The notes below the pieces were generated by a model. That model had not been told where the DNA came from. It made no database searches and saw only the letters and a list, made by a program, of their open reading frames with translations. This document shows, piece after piece, positions 20,192-32,182 of a stretch of DNA of 64,000 nt; the stretch's first letter is position 1, and the number at the start of each line of letters is the position of its first letter. The translations under genes and the position numbers were made by a program. The stretch spans positions 41,736,001 to 41,800,000 of the forward strand of contig JAZBRS010000029.1 of assembly GCA_037176725.1 (NCBI GenBank), in the 5' to 3' direction. The stretch is from Posidonia oceanica (taxonomy: Eukaryota; Streptophyta; Magnoliopsida; Alismatales; Posidoniaceae).

Positions 20192-23100
20192 CTAGGGCTC
20201 CGCAATCAACCCAACCATGCTCTCCAAGGCTGAAGGCTCAATGGACTGGGACACACGGGCAGCCTGGAACACGCGAAGAAAAGCCTTGCGGTGTTCGGCA
20301 GAGGTGTGGATCAAGTCCCAGATAGAAATGTCAGCTTTGACCTTCTTAAGCTGGGAGGTCAAGTCTACCTTGGGTTGGCTCTTTTTGGCAAGGGGAGGGG
20401 TAGTTCTGGCAGGCTCTAAGGGGATAGTGGCAGGAAGCTGGGTTTCTACAGGCTGGGCAGGGATTTGGCTAGCTATGGGCTGGCTCGAGGTTAGATCTGC
20501 TATGGGTTGGCTAGAGGGTGGGGGCATAACAGGTCTAGGGGGAGTTGGCCTAATTGCCGGTGTTGGGGGCCTGTAAACCCTCCCCGATCGCGTTACTTCC
20601 GCGCACATCTCTGTGGCGTAGCTGTAAGGGACGCGATGGGTGTCCAGGGGCAAATTAATGACGACTGGAGCACGTGCTGCGAGCACAGGAGAGGTTACAG
20701 GGGGACCTATGGGGTACTGAGGTTTCCCTAGAGGGTATGGTTGTTGGGGTGGGAAGGCTAGGGCAGGTTGAGGTCTGCCTAGAAGGTGTAGCTGAGGTCG
20801 CCCTAAGAGGTGGATGGGGGAACTAGGCTGGGCCCTAGCTAGGAGGTGCACAGGGGATTGAGCCTGGGGAAGCATGGTGGGAGGCGCGAGAGGGCGCTCC
20901 GACCTAGCACGTGGTCGGATCATGTGAATTCCCGACTCGGAGCCGGCAACTGCTGCGAGATAGAGACTGACTGGGAAAGGCTCAGAGATGTCAGAGATGA
21001 GATCAGAAGGGTCTACCACAGAGGTAGCAGGCCCAGAAGGAAAGACAGAATGGATGCCTGAGGTTCCCGCCCCTCTCGGATAAGAGTGCTCCGATAAGGG
21101 TTGGCGGGTGATGCCAGAATGAGGGGGAACAGCTGAGTGTGCAGATGCATGAGTGTGTGCTTGAGTGGATGCATCGTGCGTGTCGATCACAATCGTTCCC
21201 GATTCGATCAAGTCCTAAATAGCGTTCCGCAGGGAGAAGCAATTGTCCGTCGAATGCCCGGCGCTTCGATGGAAATTGCAGAAGAGGTCCGGCCTAAACC
21301 AATGCGGCAGAGGACTTGGTGGCGGACGAACCTCCGGGAACTTCAGGAGCGATGCAACCTTTGGCAAGATTACCGTGAGCGGTTCCACCAGTGGGGCGAA
21401 TCTCCGCTTCTCAATGGGTGGCCTTCTTTGCCTCTGGTATGAGCCTTGCTGAACCGGTGCGGCAGGATAGACCGGTCTAGCGGTGGTAGTGATGTGTGGT
21501 GTGTGTGGATTCCTAGGTGTAGGAGCGTACACCATCTGAGCTGGGGCAGGCCGGGATGGCAAGCGAATAGGCACAGCAGGGGAGTCAACGAATGCAATAG
21601 CGGGTTTCGACGAATCCTTCCTCTTTGGGCGGTTGTTGCTGCTGCCGCTGTTGTTGTTGGAGGCGCTACTGTTGGCACTGTTACTGCTGATCACTGCCTG
21701 CTTAGCGAACGCAGAGAGAGCCGGGAAGTTGCCACTCCGCAAAGAACTCTCCACGCGCGCTCCAGCTCTGATGAGTGCCGCAAAAGTAGTGACTGGTTGG
21801 ATGCTAAGCAGAGCTCCGAGAGACGGCTACGCCCCTTTGATAACGATCTCGATAGACTCCTCGTCAGAGGGTCTATCTCGAACCTGAGAGGCAAGGGCGC
21901 GCCAGCGGCCGACGTACTCCCCGAACGGCTCGCCAGAATTCTGCTTGATTGCGATCAAGTCCGCCCTCTTTGGGACCAGATCGAGGTTGAAGGAGTATTG
22001 TTCCAGGAACGCCTGACTGAGGTCGTTCCAAGTCTTGATGGCTGACATGTCAAGCGATGTAAACCACTTGAGTGCCGGCCCGGTCAAACTCTTCTGGAAC
22101 AAGCGGATCAGCAACCTCTCGTCAGCCTGAAGCTGAGCGAGATCACCGCAATACGCCTTCAAGTGTGCTACGGGGCAGCCCCTACCATTATACTTCTCGA
22201 AGTCCGGGATCTTGAACTTCGGAGGGAGTACCGCCTCTGGAAAGCAGCAGAGGTCTCGGAATTGGTAGGTCTGGTGCTCAGTACCCTGCACTAGTCATAG
22301 TGCCTTCTCCAAGACGTCCATCCGGTTATTGATGGGGTCTGGGATTGCTGCTGTAGGAGAGGGATCAGCAGGGATAGCGAGCACATACGCCGAATGGGTC
22401 GCACCTAAGTGCTCCTCCAGATCTACCATAGCGTCGCCTGGTGGAGCAACGGGATGGCCGGCGTATCCGTGCTGGGGGATTGTGTATGCAGGTGTGTATG
22501 CAGGATGCTGGACCTGGTGCAGAGGAGAAGAGTAGATGCCATGCTGTGCTGTGATAGGGGTAGGATGACGGAGCTCCAGTTGCTGTACAGGCGGGGTGCC
22601 AGACAACGAGCCAGTGAGGTACTGGGCTCCAGCCGGTCCAAAAGACTGACCACCAGAGGGAAGTGGAGCATGCTGTGCTAAGTGTTGTGCAGCAGGAGGC
22701 GGTAAACGAGCCCCCATCGTCGGAACCGTGAGCAGTTGAGACGATGGACGAGGCGGAGGTGTGGAGGTCGGTGCATGGAATGCAGGAACTGGCCTCAGAG
22801 GAACCTCAAGAACGACGGGAATAGAAGAAGGACGAACTGATAGAGCCATGCCCTGCAGTTTCTGGGCGAGCTCCATCAGGTGCTGGTACTGCGCCTCGAG
22901 CGTCTCGCCAGTGGGGACGCTGAAGTGCAGTGTCGGCGAAGGCCGAGAAACAAGTGGCACGGACACAGACTATCCGGGAGGGAAGGATTCTACAGCAAAG
23001 GTCGCAGCGACGGTGGAAGGGACGTCGAAAGCGACGTATCCCTGGGATGGAGGGGGCAGCGGCGTCTCCGAAACGCGAGTAACGGTCGTCAAGATGGACT

Positions 23101-23290
23101 CGGCGACCGGATCCGGAGGAAGAGATGCTTGCCACTGTCCCGGGATGTACTGAGAACCTAGAGACGTCAGGGGAGGAAACCCTGGCGTCGGAGGGGGAAC
23201 AAGGGGGACAGAAGGAGCAACCGGAGGGGCCGGAATGGAAACACCCTCCGTGATAGGAGTGAAAAGAGGCTCACTAACGTACTGGGCCAT
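20192..23290 (-). pseudogene. gag: Gag of element 1
   Basis: From the first ATG at 23290: N-terminal SAMAQYVSEPL, a proline-rich stretch, EAQYQHLMELAQKLQGMALS (coiled segment, around 22870), the capsid-like block PPKFKIPDFEKYNGRG ... GPALKWFTSL ... FLEQYSFNLD (about 22250-21880), a serine/asparagine-rich spacer, and the knuckle CNFHRSAGHSTDNC (about 21239-21280). A proline-rich tail with HLLGRPQ repeats (20192-21211) leads to the protease. In-frame stops lie at about 22970, 22295, 21827 and 21215. Confidence 0.87.
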
Positions 23291-23365
23291 TGCTGACCTA
23301 GATCGCGTGAGAATAGGGCTGCGACGAGTGTTCAAGCGGTGAGTCCTAAGAGGAGCTATCGTCAC

Positions 23366-24587
23366 AAATGTGGATAGCTTAGAGGGGGAATGGTCGCGAA
23401 TAAAGTCGCAATAGGAGCGTCAACGAGGGTCGGTACTCGAGCTCTAGCAAAGGGAAACTCGCTTTACCGATCATGCTGACACAACAGAAGGAAATTAGGG
23501 TTAGAAGCTATAAGATGAATGCAAATGAGTTAGTTAAATGGCATGAATGATATGCATGCTTTCTAGTATGCCCCCCTCACCTAACTAGTGTGTCCTAGTA
23601 AGGTAATCTACTTCGGGTATCCCTGGGTGTACGGGTCACTGACTCAGGTCAGAAAATTAGGTTCCCTGTCTAACTCCCGGCCCAAAGCTCAGGAAATGAC
23701 AGGGTGGTGCGTTGGTGGCCTCTACCCCGCCAAAGCGTGGGTGGTACCCTCTACTAACACCGACACGACCCCCGGACGAGGGGGGACAGACCGACTGACT
23801 CGTGCCACGCCCAAAGCGGTGGAACAAGAAGCCGGGACCGTCCTTCGCAGACTAATAGGTGGACTCAGATGAGAAGAATGCATGCCCTATATGATGCTTA
23901 TGCAAATGCTTAAAGTCTTTTATCTTGCACATTTTATTAACCCAAGGGGGTGAAGGATTGTTCAGAGTCTCTAGTTGCTCCTAGAAGTTCTTTTTACTTG
24001 CGATTTTTAGTTAACCATGGGAAGAGCACACAAGTCTCTACTATCCTAGGCATGGCATGTGCGAAAGGGAAGAAAATCAGTCAAGCATGGTAGGCAGACA
24101 ATCATTCAACACAACAAAAGGCAAGTGCATGGCATGTGCAGGTGTTTGTGAGCATAATGGTGAAGAGAAACATTCATCGAGTCAAAAGGCATGCATGTGC
24201 GTGCGTAGTGACATAGCAAAGGTGTAAAAGAAGCATTCAACATTCAAAAGCATGTATTGTTGCCAAACAAGTATGTAGACATGCAATGTGCGATAACTAA
24301 AGCAGTAATAAGCAAGTAAGGCAAGGAAAATAAAGACAAGTAAGCTGTAAAGGAAGTAAGAGCATAAGCAAGACAATAAGTAAATAAACAAGCAGAGAAG
24401 CAAAGCCAAGCGAAAGGGAGCGCAAACCGAGGCGAAAGAGGTGCAAAACCTAAGCAAAGTAGCCACAAAGCGACTTTCTAGGAGTTTGCACAAAAAAAGG
24501 AGCAAAGCAGGCAAAGAAGGCACACAAGGCAGGCAAAACTGCGAAAACAAGCGAGCGAAAAGCCAGGAACGAAAGCCGGAGTCTAGA
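23366..24587 (-). other. Element 1 leader (5' untranslated region)
   Basis: This lies between the primer site and gag. It contains a conserved block (23570-23870) with several inverted C/G-rich runs that resembles the leader at 1-330, and an AG-rich low-complexity part (24280-24580). No ORF with family resemblance is seen. In Ogre an intron and extra ORF have been reported upstream or within the coding region; I cannot demonstrate either here. Confidence 0.6.
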
Positions 24588-24588
24588 A

Positions 24589-24606
24589 ATCCCCAGCAGA
24601 GTCGCC
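24589..24606 (-). other. Primer binding site of element 1
   Basis: Minus-strand TGGCGACTCTGCTGGGG lies two bases from the end of the 5' LTR. It begins with TGG, the complement of a tRNA CCA end. The same site with one change (TGGCGACTCTGTTGGGG) is at 32166-32182 beside another LTR. The exact tRNA is not identified here. Confidence 0.8.
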
Positions 24607-24608
24607 AC

Positions 24609-27600
24609 TGTAGCGATCCCGATCGGAATCAGGCTCGCTATTTAGCGGCGATTGGATCCGAGGAAGAGGCTCGACTCGAAAACGCTTAAAATCGAGGAGA
24701 AAAAAGAAAGATAAGACAAATCAGAGTCGCCACCATGTCTATTAACAGGAGACAAGGAAAACCGGGGGAATGCGTGAATTAACACGCAAAACCAAGCAAG
24801 GAATGCAAAGCAAAGCAATGCAAAGGAAACAAATGCAAATTCATGCAAATGAGATGACTCTAGCCTAGGATAAGGGCAGTACGGTCATTGCGGGCCAAAA
24901 GACAGGGCAAGGACTCCTGTTACGTGCGGGGAAGGTGTTAGGCACCCCCGACACGCCCGAGAATCGGTCTTTCTAGGCTTACGCTCGCATACGCAGGGAA
25001 ATGCAGGATTGAATGCCTATGTGCCTATGAATGCCTAAATGAATGCTCAAGGTGTGCTCTAAGTGGAGAAATGCAGGGCAAGGAAGTAAACGTGCTGTCT
25101 AAGTGCTCAGCTACGCTGTCTGTGTTCCGAACCGGGCGAAACCTGGCTCGTGAGAACTCCAGGCAGTAAGCATCACAGCCCTATATGCAAATGCAAGCGA
25201 AAAAGCAAAACAACGGCGAAACCATGCAATGCGATCGACATGCAAGAGAAAACGGCGTAAAGCACGTAAAACGAGGCAAAAACAAGAAAGCGCGCAAAAC
25301 GGTGCAAAGGGACAAGGTCGGCACGTAAAACGGGCGAGAAAGCAAGGCGGCACGCAAATCGGTGTAAAAGGCGATGACGGGTACGCAAAACTGTGCCAAA
25401 AATAGGGCGAGCGTGCAAAACGACGCGAAAGACAAAGCAGGCACGCGAAACGATGCCAGAACGAGAGCGGGCACGCAAAACGGTGCCAAAAACTGCTAGA
25501 TAAAACCTCGAAAAAGCTGTGCGAATGCAAATGCAAGGAAAAGATTAGAAGCAGTAAAAGGAGAAGCAGAACAACGCATGTGTGAGAACAGGCGCTATTC
25601 GGGGCCACACCGAGTAGGTGTGAAAACCTACAAAGGGGAGAGTGAGCAAACGGGGGGGATTACCACCTCTTTTGCGACCATTTCCCACTAAACCGTTCCA
25701 CGGTGTGTCTCGCATGCTGCCCAAAGCTCGCGATGCGATCAGATCGTGGAAAAGGGGGAAGAAAGTCACATTAAGTGGTGAATCCAGGGAAAACACAACA
25801 CAAAGTCCACAGGGGAACGCGAAGCCGGGATCTAAGTTGATAGACAAGAAGAAGAGGTCCTATTCTACATGCTTAAAGAGACAGAAATCGAAAACGAGGA
25901 AAACTATGCAAATGGCATGCAAATGAATGCAATGCAGGGGTTCAGGAAGACATACCTGGAAATCCGGGAGCCTGATCTGAGATCTGCATGGTCCATGCTG
26001 AAGAGCGCTTTGCTGCGGTCACCTGGGCAGCTTACTTGAGAAGATCCAACGGCCGGATCGGAAGATATCGCAGCTTCAAGGCAGGAAGGCCAGAACAGGG
26101 GAGAAGAACAGATCTAGGTGTTCAGGAGGTCCTAGGGGTGTGCAAAAGGTCCTCCCAAGTGAAGGGGAGCTAAAGGTGCTTAGTGTGTGCAAAGAGATGC
26201 TAAAATGCAAAGCTAAATGAATGCAGGATGCATGCAAGATGCAAGAAAAGACAAGAGGGGAATTTTTAAAAAAAGAGGTTCAAATGCCATTTTTGAAAAG
26301 AGAAGGGGGCTAAATGCAATTTTTCAAAAAGGATGGGGCCCACAGGAGAGAGTTTTGAAAACAGGAGAGGGTAGAGGGTTGTTTTGCAAAAGATTGGGTT
26401 CAGAAAACTGCTTTGAAAAGAGGGCATGCGTTGGAAGAAGTTTTGAAAACAAATGGAAATCAGAGGGTAATTTTGGAAAAAACTAGGGTCTAAAGTGCAA
26501 ATTTTCCAGAAAACAGGGTTCTGGGGAGTCTGGGAATGCAAGTGGAGGGTCTATATGCAATTTTGTAAGCATAGGAGCTAAGATGCAACTTTAGGGGCAA
26601 AACAGTCTTTTTACATGATTTTTAAAGGATGCAAGGACCTATGTGTAATTTTTGAATCATGCAGGGTCAAAAATGCAATTTAGTATGCAAAATATGCACT
26701 GGAAACACAGACTGTAGACTGACATGCAATTTTCACAATATGCAGGGTTGAAAATGCAATGCAATAAGCTAAATATGCATGTAGAAGACTACTGTGCATT
26801 TAAAAAGGACCTATATGCAAAATTGAAAAAACAGAGGGACAAATGTGCAATGCAACAAGCAAAAATTAAAAATAAAACCTAAGTTCTACAGTGCAGAGGA
26901 TTAAGATGCAAAAACAGAAAATAAGGGGGGCCCAGAATGCAATATGATATGGTAAACTTGATGCATTTAAATTAAATAATCTACTGCAGGACCTACATGC
27001 AGAAAATGAAAACAGGAGGGCTAAAGCATAAAAATTTATAACTAGAAAGCACAGTAAATGGATCAGCATGCAAATAAGAAAAAACATAAATATTTCATGC
27101 AATTTAATATGGTTTCAGTTCAAAAATCAGCAGATTAAAACAAATAAAGGACTGGAATGCAAAATAATAAAAACTCAGACCAGAAATGCAATATTTGCAA
27201 GAAAACTAAGGTAACTGAAAAATAAGCAAACAGTGCAGAGGCCGGCGGCCATGGACATTGTAGCAGCAAGCTGCCAGCGTCCATGAACGCCGACACAGGG
27301 TTGCTGGAGGAGCGCAGACCGGCGGGGGAGCATCTCCAGGTCTTGACGGAGGTCGGTCGACGTTCGGCGGAGCTCGACGCGAGCTGGAGCAAGCCGGAGA
27401 AGCCACCGGAGGTCTGCAGCGCTTCAGAAGAACATTCCGAGCGATCGGCGCGACGACGTGGCGATCTGAAGACCGGAGCGTGCTCCTGAGGCTCGTGCGG
27501 ACCGGAGGGTGCTGCTGGAAGGCCGTTCTGCTGACCGGAGCGGGGGAACGCGCGGAGAGTCTCGCCGGAGAAGACGACTCTGGCCGGAGCTGATCCGGCC

Positions 27601-30536
27601 TAGGAGCGAAGGAAAGCCTACTCTAAGGGGGGAAAAGCAAGAGGGGAAGAATACGATGCTAAGGGAGTGAGAATATACCTGTTTCCGTGGCTGGGATGTC
27701 CTCCCGACGCAAGTGGTTTCAGAGGTCGCCGGTGGAGCTCGTCCGGTCGCTGTGGGCGCTGTCTACTGCTCGCGAGGATTGGGATCGCCTCAGAGCGACC
27801 CTCCGGAGCTTCCTGGATGGTTGGACGGCTGCTGCGAAGACCGAAGGAAGATCCGGCTGATCGTGGGTTCACAGAGGCAGCCGAAGGTCGGGGGGACTGT
27901 CCGCTGCTCCTCAGGCCGGACGGGGGCTTCTGGAAGATTGCTGGAGGTCTGGGGATTGATTCTGGGCGGTTGAATTGATTTTCTGGAGACTGTGGGAAGA
28001 GTTTGCAGGTCGGCCGGATTTCTGATCAGTGGGTGATGCAGGTGTTTGTTGTGGAGTTTGGGGTCTGTGGTGAGGGAGAGGGCTGAAGATCAGGTGGCCT
28101 GGAAAGGTGGAGTGCAGGTGAGTGCTTGGGTGTAGTTTGGAAGGATGCTGTGAGTTCTGGAGGAGGGAATTGCGGAGGGAGTTAGGTTGGGTTTGGTTGG
28201 CTTTTCAGGTGGATTTCTGGGGTGGTTTCAGTGGTGGAATGGCCGTGGGATGGTGGAGGATGAAGGCTGGTTGCTGGGTGGATTTGGGGGAGCAATTTGG
28301 AGAAGTATGAAGGCTGGGAAAGGTTTTGGTTTACTGGAAAATGAAGAGGTCGGTTGGCTGCGGATTTCTGAATGGGAATGGGTGGCGATTGCTGAAGGGA
28401 GGCTGGGGAATTGGGGTCTCTCTCCGGGATGCCAAGATGAACGCTCAGACCACTCTCTCTGGCCACTCTCTCTTCTGGAAATGGAGGAGGCAGAGAAGAA
28501 GAGGGAGGAGTTGCAGGTGGAAGAAAAGAAGCGGAATGCTCTCTGGAATTACTCTCTAAGTCTGTTCTGGAATTGAAGGATGCTCTCTCTGGGTGAGGAT
28601 TGTTGCTACTGATGGAAACGGAGGAGGAGCGGCTTATATCCGGTGGAGGTCGGCTGCTGGCACGCTGAAGATTTGAATTCAGCGGCGATTACTGCAGCGG
28701 AGAGGATGGTTGGCGACCGGCTCCGGAAAAGCTGCTCAGACAAAGGAGAGGCGGCGAGCTGCTATAGGCGACATGACGGAAGGCTTCGAATTTTAAAGAG
28801 GAGGGAAGGCTGTAGCTGAAGGTTCGCAGGAGAAAAATGGTGGAAGGAAAACACAGAGGAGGTTGAGGATGAAGAAGGAGAGGCGTGGGTCGGACTGTGC
28901 TGCGGGCCGAAGAAAAAAAGAAAAAGAAATGAAGAAGAAAGGAAGAGACGGGCTGAATTGGGCCCAGCAAGGAAAAAGAAGAAAAGAAAAATGAGAAGAA
29001 AGAAAGAAAGAGAGGGAAAAGAAAGGAAATAAAATTAGGAAAAATAGACTAAAAATAAATAAAAGAACTAGAAAGGTTGTGATGTAGATTAGGATTTTAA
29101 TTAAATTTTTTAATGGCCATTTTGGGTTGATTAATGTGTTTTGGGCTTGATTAGGGTTTTAGGGTTTTGGTTTTGCTTTTAATTGGTTTTCACTTGATTA
29201 AATGTTTGTTAAACCTTGTTTTAAATTGTTTTAAAAATTGTATTTCCCTTGTTGGACACTTAGGATATTGATTAGGATTTTTTTAGAATTTATTTTTGTA
29301 TTAACCAGGATTGGTTTTAGGTTTTTAAGTCTTAGTCTTCTTAGGGTTTTTTCTTTCTTAAGTCTTTTAAATTATGCTTTGATTTTTACTTGTTGATTTT
29401 TCTTGAAGTTTTTAGTTAGATTTTTCTGGTTTGATAGGGTGTTTTTAAATCTTTTAAGTGTGTTTTTCTTTTCCTTTTAATTAAGTTTTTTATGTTGTTC
29501 TTCTTATGTTTATTAGGTTTAAGTCTTTTGCTTCTTTAATTACTTGTTTTAGTGTTTGATTTTTAATTCTTCTTTTTAGGGTTTGTTTTTTAATTCTTCT
29601 GATGGAGTTTTTACTCTTGGTGGGTTTTGATTTCATTTTAGTTTTTTTCTTGATTTTTTAGTGTTTTATTTTGATTTGTTTTGCATTTTTTAGCTTACAT
29701 GCTTGGTTTTCTTTTTAGCTTGATTTAGTTAAGTTTGGGTTTTTAATTGCTTGTTTAATGTTTTTTAATTGTTTTTCTTAGGGTTCTGATTTGTTTCCTT
29801 TATGTTTTTTGGGGTTTTACAGATTTTTAGGGGTTTTTATGGATTTTTGCAAGAGAGGGAAAAGGAAAAGAGAAGGAGGAAAGAAATGGAAAAAAGAGGG
29901 AGATAAAAGGAAAAGAGATAGGTTGAAGGAAAAGGATTTTTTGAAAATTAGGGAAAGTGTTAAAAATAAAGTAAAAATAGGAATAAGATAGAGGAAGGAT
30001 AGAAGCACAAAGAGGGTCCACAGCCAGACCAGAGAGGGAGCAAGAAGGGGATGAAAAGAGAGATGATAATCAGGAGAGAGAGAGGAGAGAGAAAATGATA
30101 ATCCCGGAGAGAGAAAAGGATAATTTGAGTGAATGGAGGTCTTAAAGGTCTTGGAATGGGATGAAAATTGCTGAGTGGGTAGTCTAGGGTTTGAGGTGTT
30201 GGTTCTGAAGTTTTGGTTTGATTCTAAGAAGGTTTTGGAGGGGTTTTAAGGTGTAGAAAAAGGGGAGTTTTACCTAGGTTTTCTAGGGTTTTTGGGAATG
30301 GTCTAGGTTTGGAAATTTCTAGGTTCTTGGGTAGGCTTGTTAAGTGGGTGTTGGTGGGTTTTCCTATGGATTTTGGTCAGGTTTCGAGCTTGGGAAGAGG
30401 GGTAAAGGCTTAGGTCAAGTTTACTGGTTTTGAAGGGTAAAGTGGAGGGTTAGGGTTTGGTTTGGTTTGGGTTTGAGTCCAGCAATCACCAGGAGGGCTC
30501 CAAGTGGTCCAAGCCTGCCAAGATGGGGTGTCAACA
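24609..30536 (-). repeat. Element 1 5' LTR
   Basis: Partner of 2723-8624, 5,928 bp, with the same terminal sequences. Followed on the right by CCCAG and then the interrupted right arm of a palindromic module. The candidate TATA box is at 28634-28639. Confidence 0.93.
28634..28639 (-). promoter_or_regulatory. Candidate TATA box in the 5' LTR of element 1
   Basis: Minus-strand GGATATAAGCC at the position equivalent to 6722. This copy would drive the element's genomic RNA leftward. Confidence 0.4.
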
Positions 30537-30541
30537 CCCAG

Positions 30542-31667
30542 CATACAGGCGTCCAACAACCTACATGTTTGGATCCTTATTTTGGCATGCTCCTTGATCT
30601 GATTCTTCCTCTAATCTTCTATTAGGTTAGATTTGCATGTCTAATACCCATTTAGTTGCATATTTGCATCAGTACTGCATTCATATAGTTAGATTGCATT
30701 GTTTTTTTCAAAATGTGCATGCTGTCTGTCTGCAGTGGGTGTTGGACGTGGGCTCTACCAGCGTCCAACGTTGGACGCTGGTGTTGCCTGCAGATGGCTG
30801 ACAACCATTTTAAAACGCCGATTTTGTTTCGCTCGCCGTTTCTCGCGTTTTATTGCTTCTTTGGCTTGCTGTAACCCTAATGCATGTTGCCTGCCCCTCT
30901 GTTTTGATTTCGCACCCCGTTTTGCCTCGTTTTCCGCACTTTGCCCCGTTTACTGCATTTTGCATCGTTTCTCGCTCTTTTGCATGGTTTTCCGCACCCC
31001 TTTGCATCGCATTTCGCCTTCTGCATCATTTTGCGCGCTTTGTGGTATTTCCTGCATTTTCCGCACCATTTTCCGCACCTACTTTGTTTTCTCGCTTACT
31101 GCTTAGGAGTTCTCACGAACCAGGGTCTGCCCAGTTCGGAATACTAGCAGCGTGGCTGAGCACTTAGATAGCACGTTTACTTCCCTTGCATAATAAGTAA
31201 GCATTTAAGGCATTTAGGCATTAGGCTAGCATTGCCCTGCATAGCGTGAGATTGCCTAAGAAAGACCGACTCTCGGACGTATCGGGGTGCCTAACACCTT
31301 CCCCGTGCGTAACAGGAGTCCTTGCCCTTTCTCTTGGCTTGCATCGACCTTTTCCTTTATCCTAGGCCTAAGTCATAGCATAGCATAATAGCATAGCATA
31401 GCTTAGCTTATCCTTGCATCCCTTTGCCCCTCCTTGCATCCGGTTCAACATGTCTTTTCATGCTTTACCCCCTGATTTTCCTTGTCTTCCAACTTAATAG
31501 ACCCGATGGCGACTCCGAATTGTCTTATCATTTCTTTTCTTTTCTTTTGCCAGCATTTCTAAGTCGAGTTCTTCCCTCGGATCCAGCCGCATATAGTGAG
31601 CCTATTTTGATCGGTGCACACAAGCTTTGGTAATGTGCATGGACGATCAGAATTCAGGATTACTACA
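30542..31667 (+). mobile_element. Solo LTR of the second Tat-like family, right part
   Basis: Continuation of 562-2722. The 3' half resembles the end of the element 1 LTR (for example the block 'cggggtgcctaacaccttccccg' at 31284-31306 and the stretch before the end, 31500-31620). It ends CTACA at 31667, followed by the TSD CCCTC. A minisatellite-like run of 'cgttttcgcac'-type sequence (30820-31090) corresponds to the one in the element 1 LTR. Confidence 0.83.
30741..30778. repeat. Inverted-arm module, one unit plus a half unit
   Basis: One full 29-bp unit (arms GTTGGACGT and GCGTCCAAC, 11-bp spacer) followed by a lone left arm. The right arm of the second unit is not recognisable. Confidence 0.85.
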
Positions 31668-31672
31668 CCCTC

Positions 31673-32105
31673 AGGTGCTGGCAGACATTCGTTGGTCCAG
31701 AGTTTGTCACCGAGTCTATCATGGTGACTGTCACTAGTGCTCTGAACGCTCTGTTGAACACCTTCCCCTCTCCGGGCTTTGCCGCCTTTGACACCCAACC
31801 TGCAACAATGTCTTCTGTTGTAGGTTCTCTGCCTTCTGGATAGTCTGTCTTCCTGCCAGCTCTGGCATCTGGTCCCTTGCCGGTCCTGCCCTTCGATCTT
31901 CCCACTGACAAGACCCCTGCCATGCAAGCTCAGCATCTGATGGCTCTTGCCCAGAAGCTATAGGGCATGGCCCTCTCGCTCCAGCCTGCTTTGACTCCTA
32001 CCCTGGTTACTCCTGAGGTGCCTCTATAGCCTACTCCGGCATTCCAGGCATACCCTACTGCACCTTCGCCTCTGCCGTCACCCCAGCTCCTCACTGCTCC
32101 ACACA
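31673..32105 (+). pseudogene. gag fragment resuming after the solo LTR
   Basis: Plus-strand frames here align with element 1 Gag directly after the point where 340-561 stops: TESIMVTVTSALN matches AESILTTVTRVSE, FAAFDTQPATMSS matches YVAFDVPSTVAAT, and LMALAQKL then GMALSLQPA matches LMELAQKLQGMALS. At least two TAG codons interrupt it (one replaces Gln of KLQG). The match ends near 32100, where minus-strand leader sequence of another element begins. Confidence 0.8.
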
Positions 32106-32182
32106 AAACAAAAGATGAAGTCACACAAGCGGAAAGGCAGAAAACAAAAGCTAGAGTCTAATCATCCCCAACAGAGTCGCCA
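32106..32182 (-). mobile_element. Leader stub and primer site of a minus-strand Tat-like element
   Basis: Minus-strand TGGCGACTCTGTTGGGG (32166-32182) followed by a leader stretch similar to that beside the element 1 primer site. The rest of this element's interior is missing at the junction with the old gag, so the boundary near 32105 is a deletion or recombination joint. Confidence 0.65.

Larger units (their letters stand above)
14495..23365 (-). pseudogene. gag-pol: Element 1 gag-pol, single frame with about 11 stops
   Basis: All coding pieces from 23365 to 14495 are in one reading frame, about 2,957 codons, with no frameshift. In-frame stops lie at about 22970 (TAG), 22295 (TGA), 21827, 21215, 20192 and 19016 (TAG), 18953 (TAG), 16601 (TAA), 16214 (TAG), 15338 (TGA) and 14810 (TGA). 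Domain order is Gag, CxxH..GH..C knuckle, retropepsin, G-patch-like segment, long acidic linker, RT, RNase H, plant aRNH, HHCC plus DDE integrase. Several stops sit where the family has Gln or Trp, so they look like CAG-to-TAG and TGG-to-TGA changes. The presumed original start codon (ATG in the old gag at 340) reads ACG here; the first ATG is at 23290. Confidence 0.9.
2723..30536 (-). mobile_element. Element 1: complete Tat/Ogre-type Ty3/gypsy retrotransposon
   Basis: The copy is bounded by two LTRs of about 5.9 kb (2723-8624 and 24609-30536) and by TSDs CCTAG (2718-2722) and CCCAG (30537-30541), which differ by one base. Orientation is minus: the primer site abuts the right LTR, the polypurine tract abuts the left LTR, and gag, protease, RT, RNase H, aRNH and integrase read leftward. 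The total length, LTR length, extra RNase H and accessory ORF fit the Ogre branch of the Tat lineage. The two LTRs differ by roughly one to two percent by eye plus a few short indels, so the insertion is fairly recent, yet gag-pol carries many stops. Confidence 0.93.
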
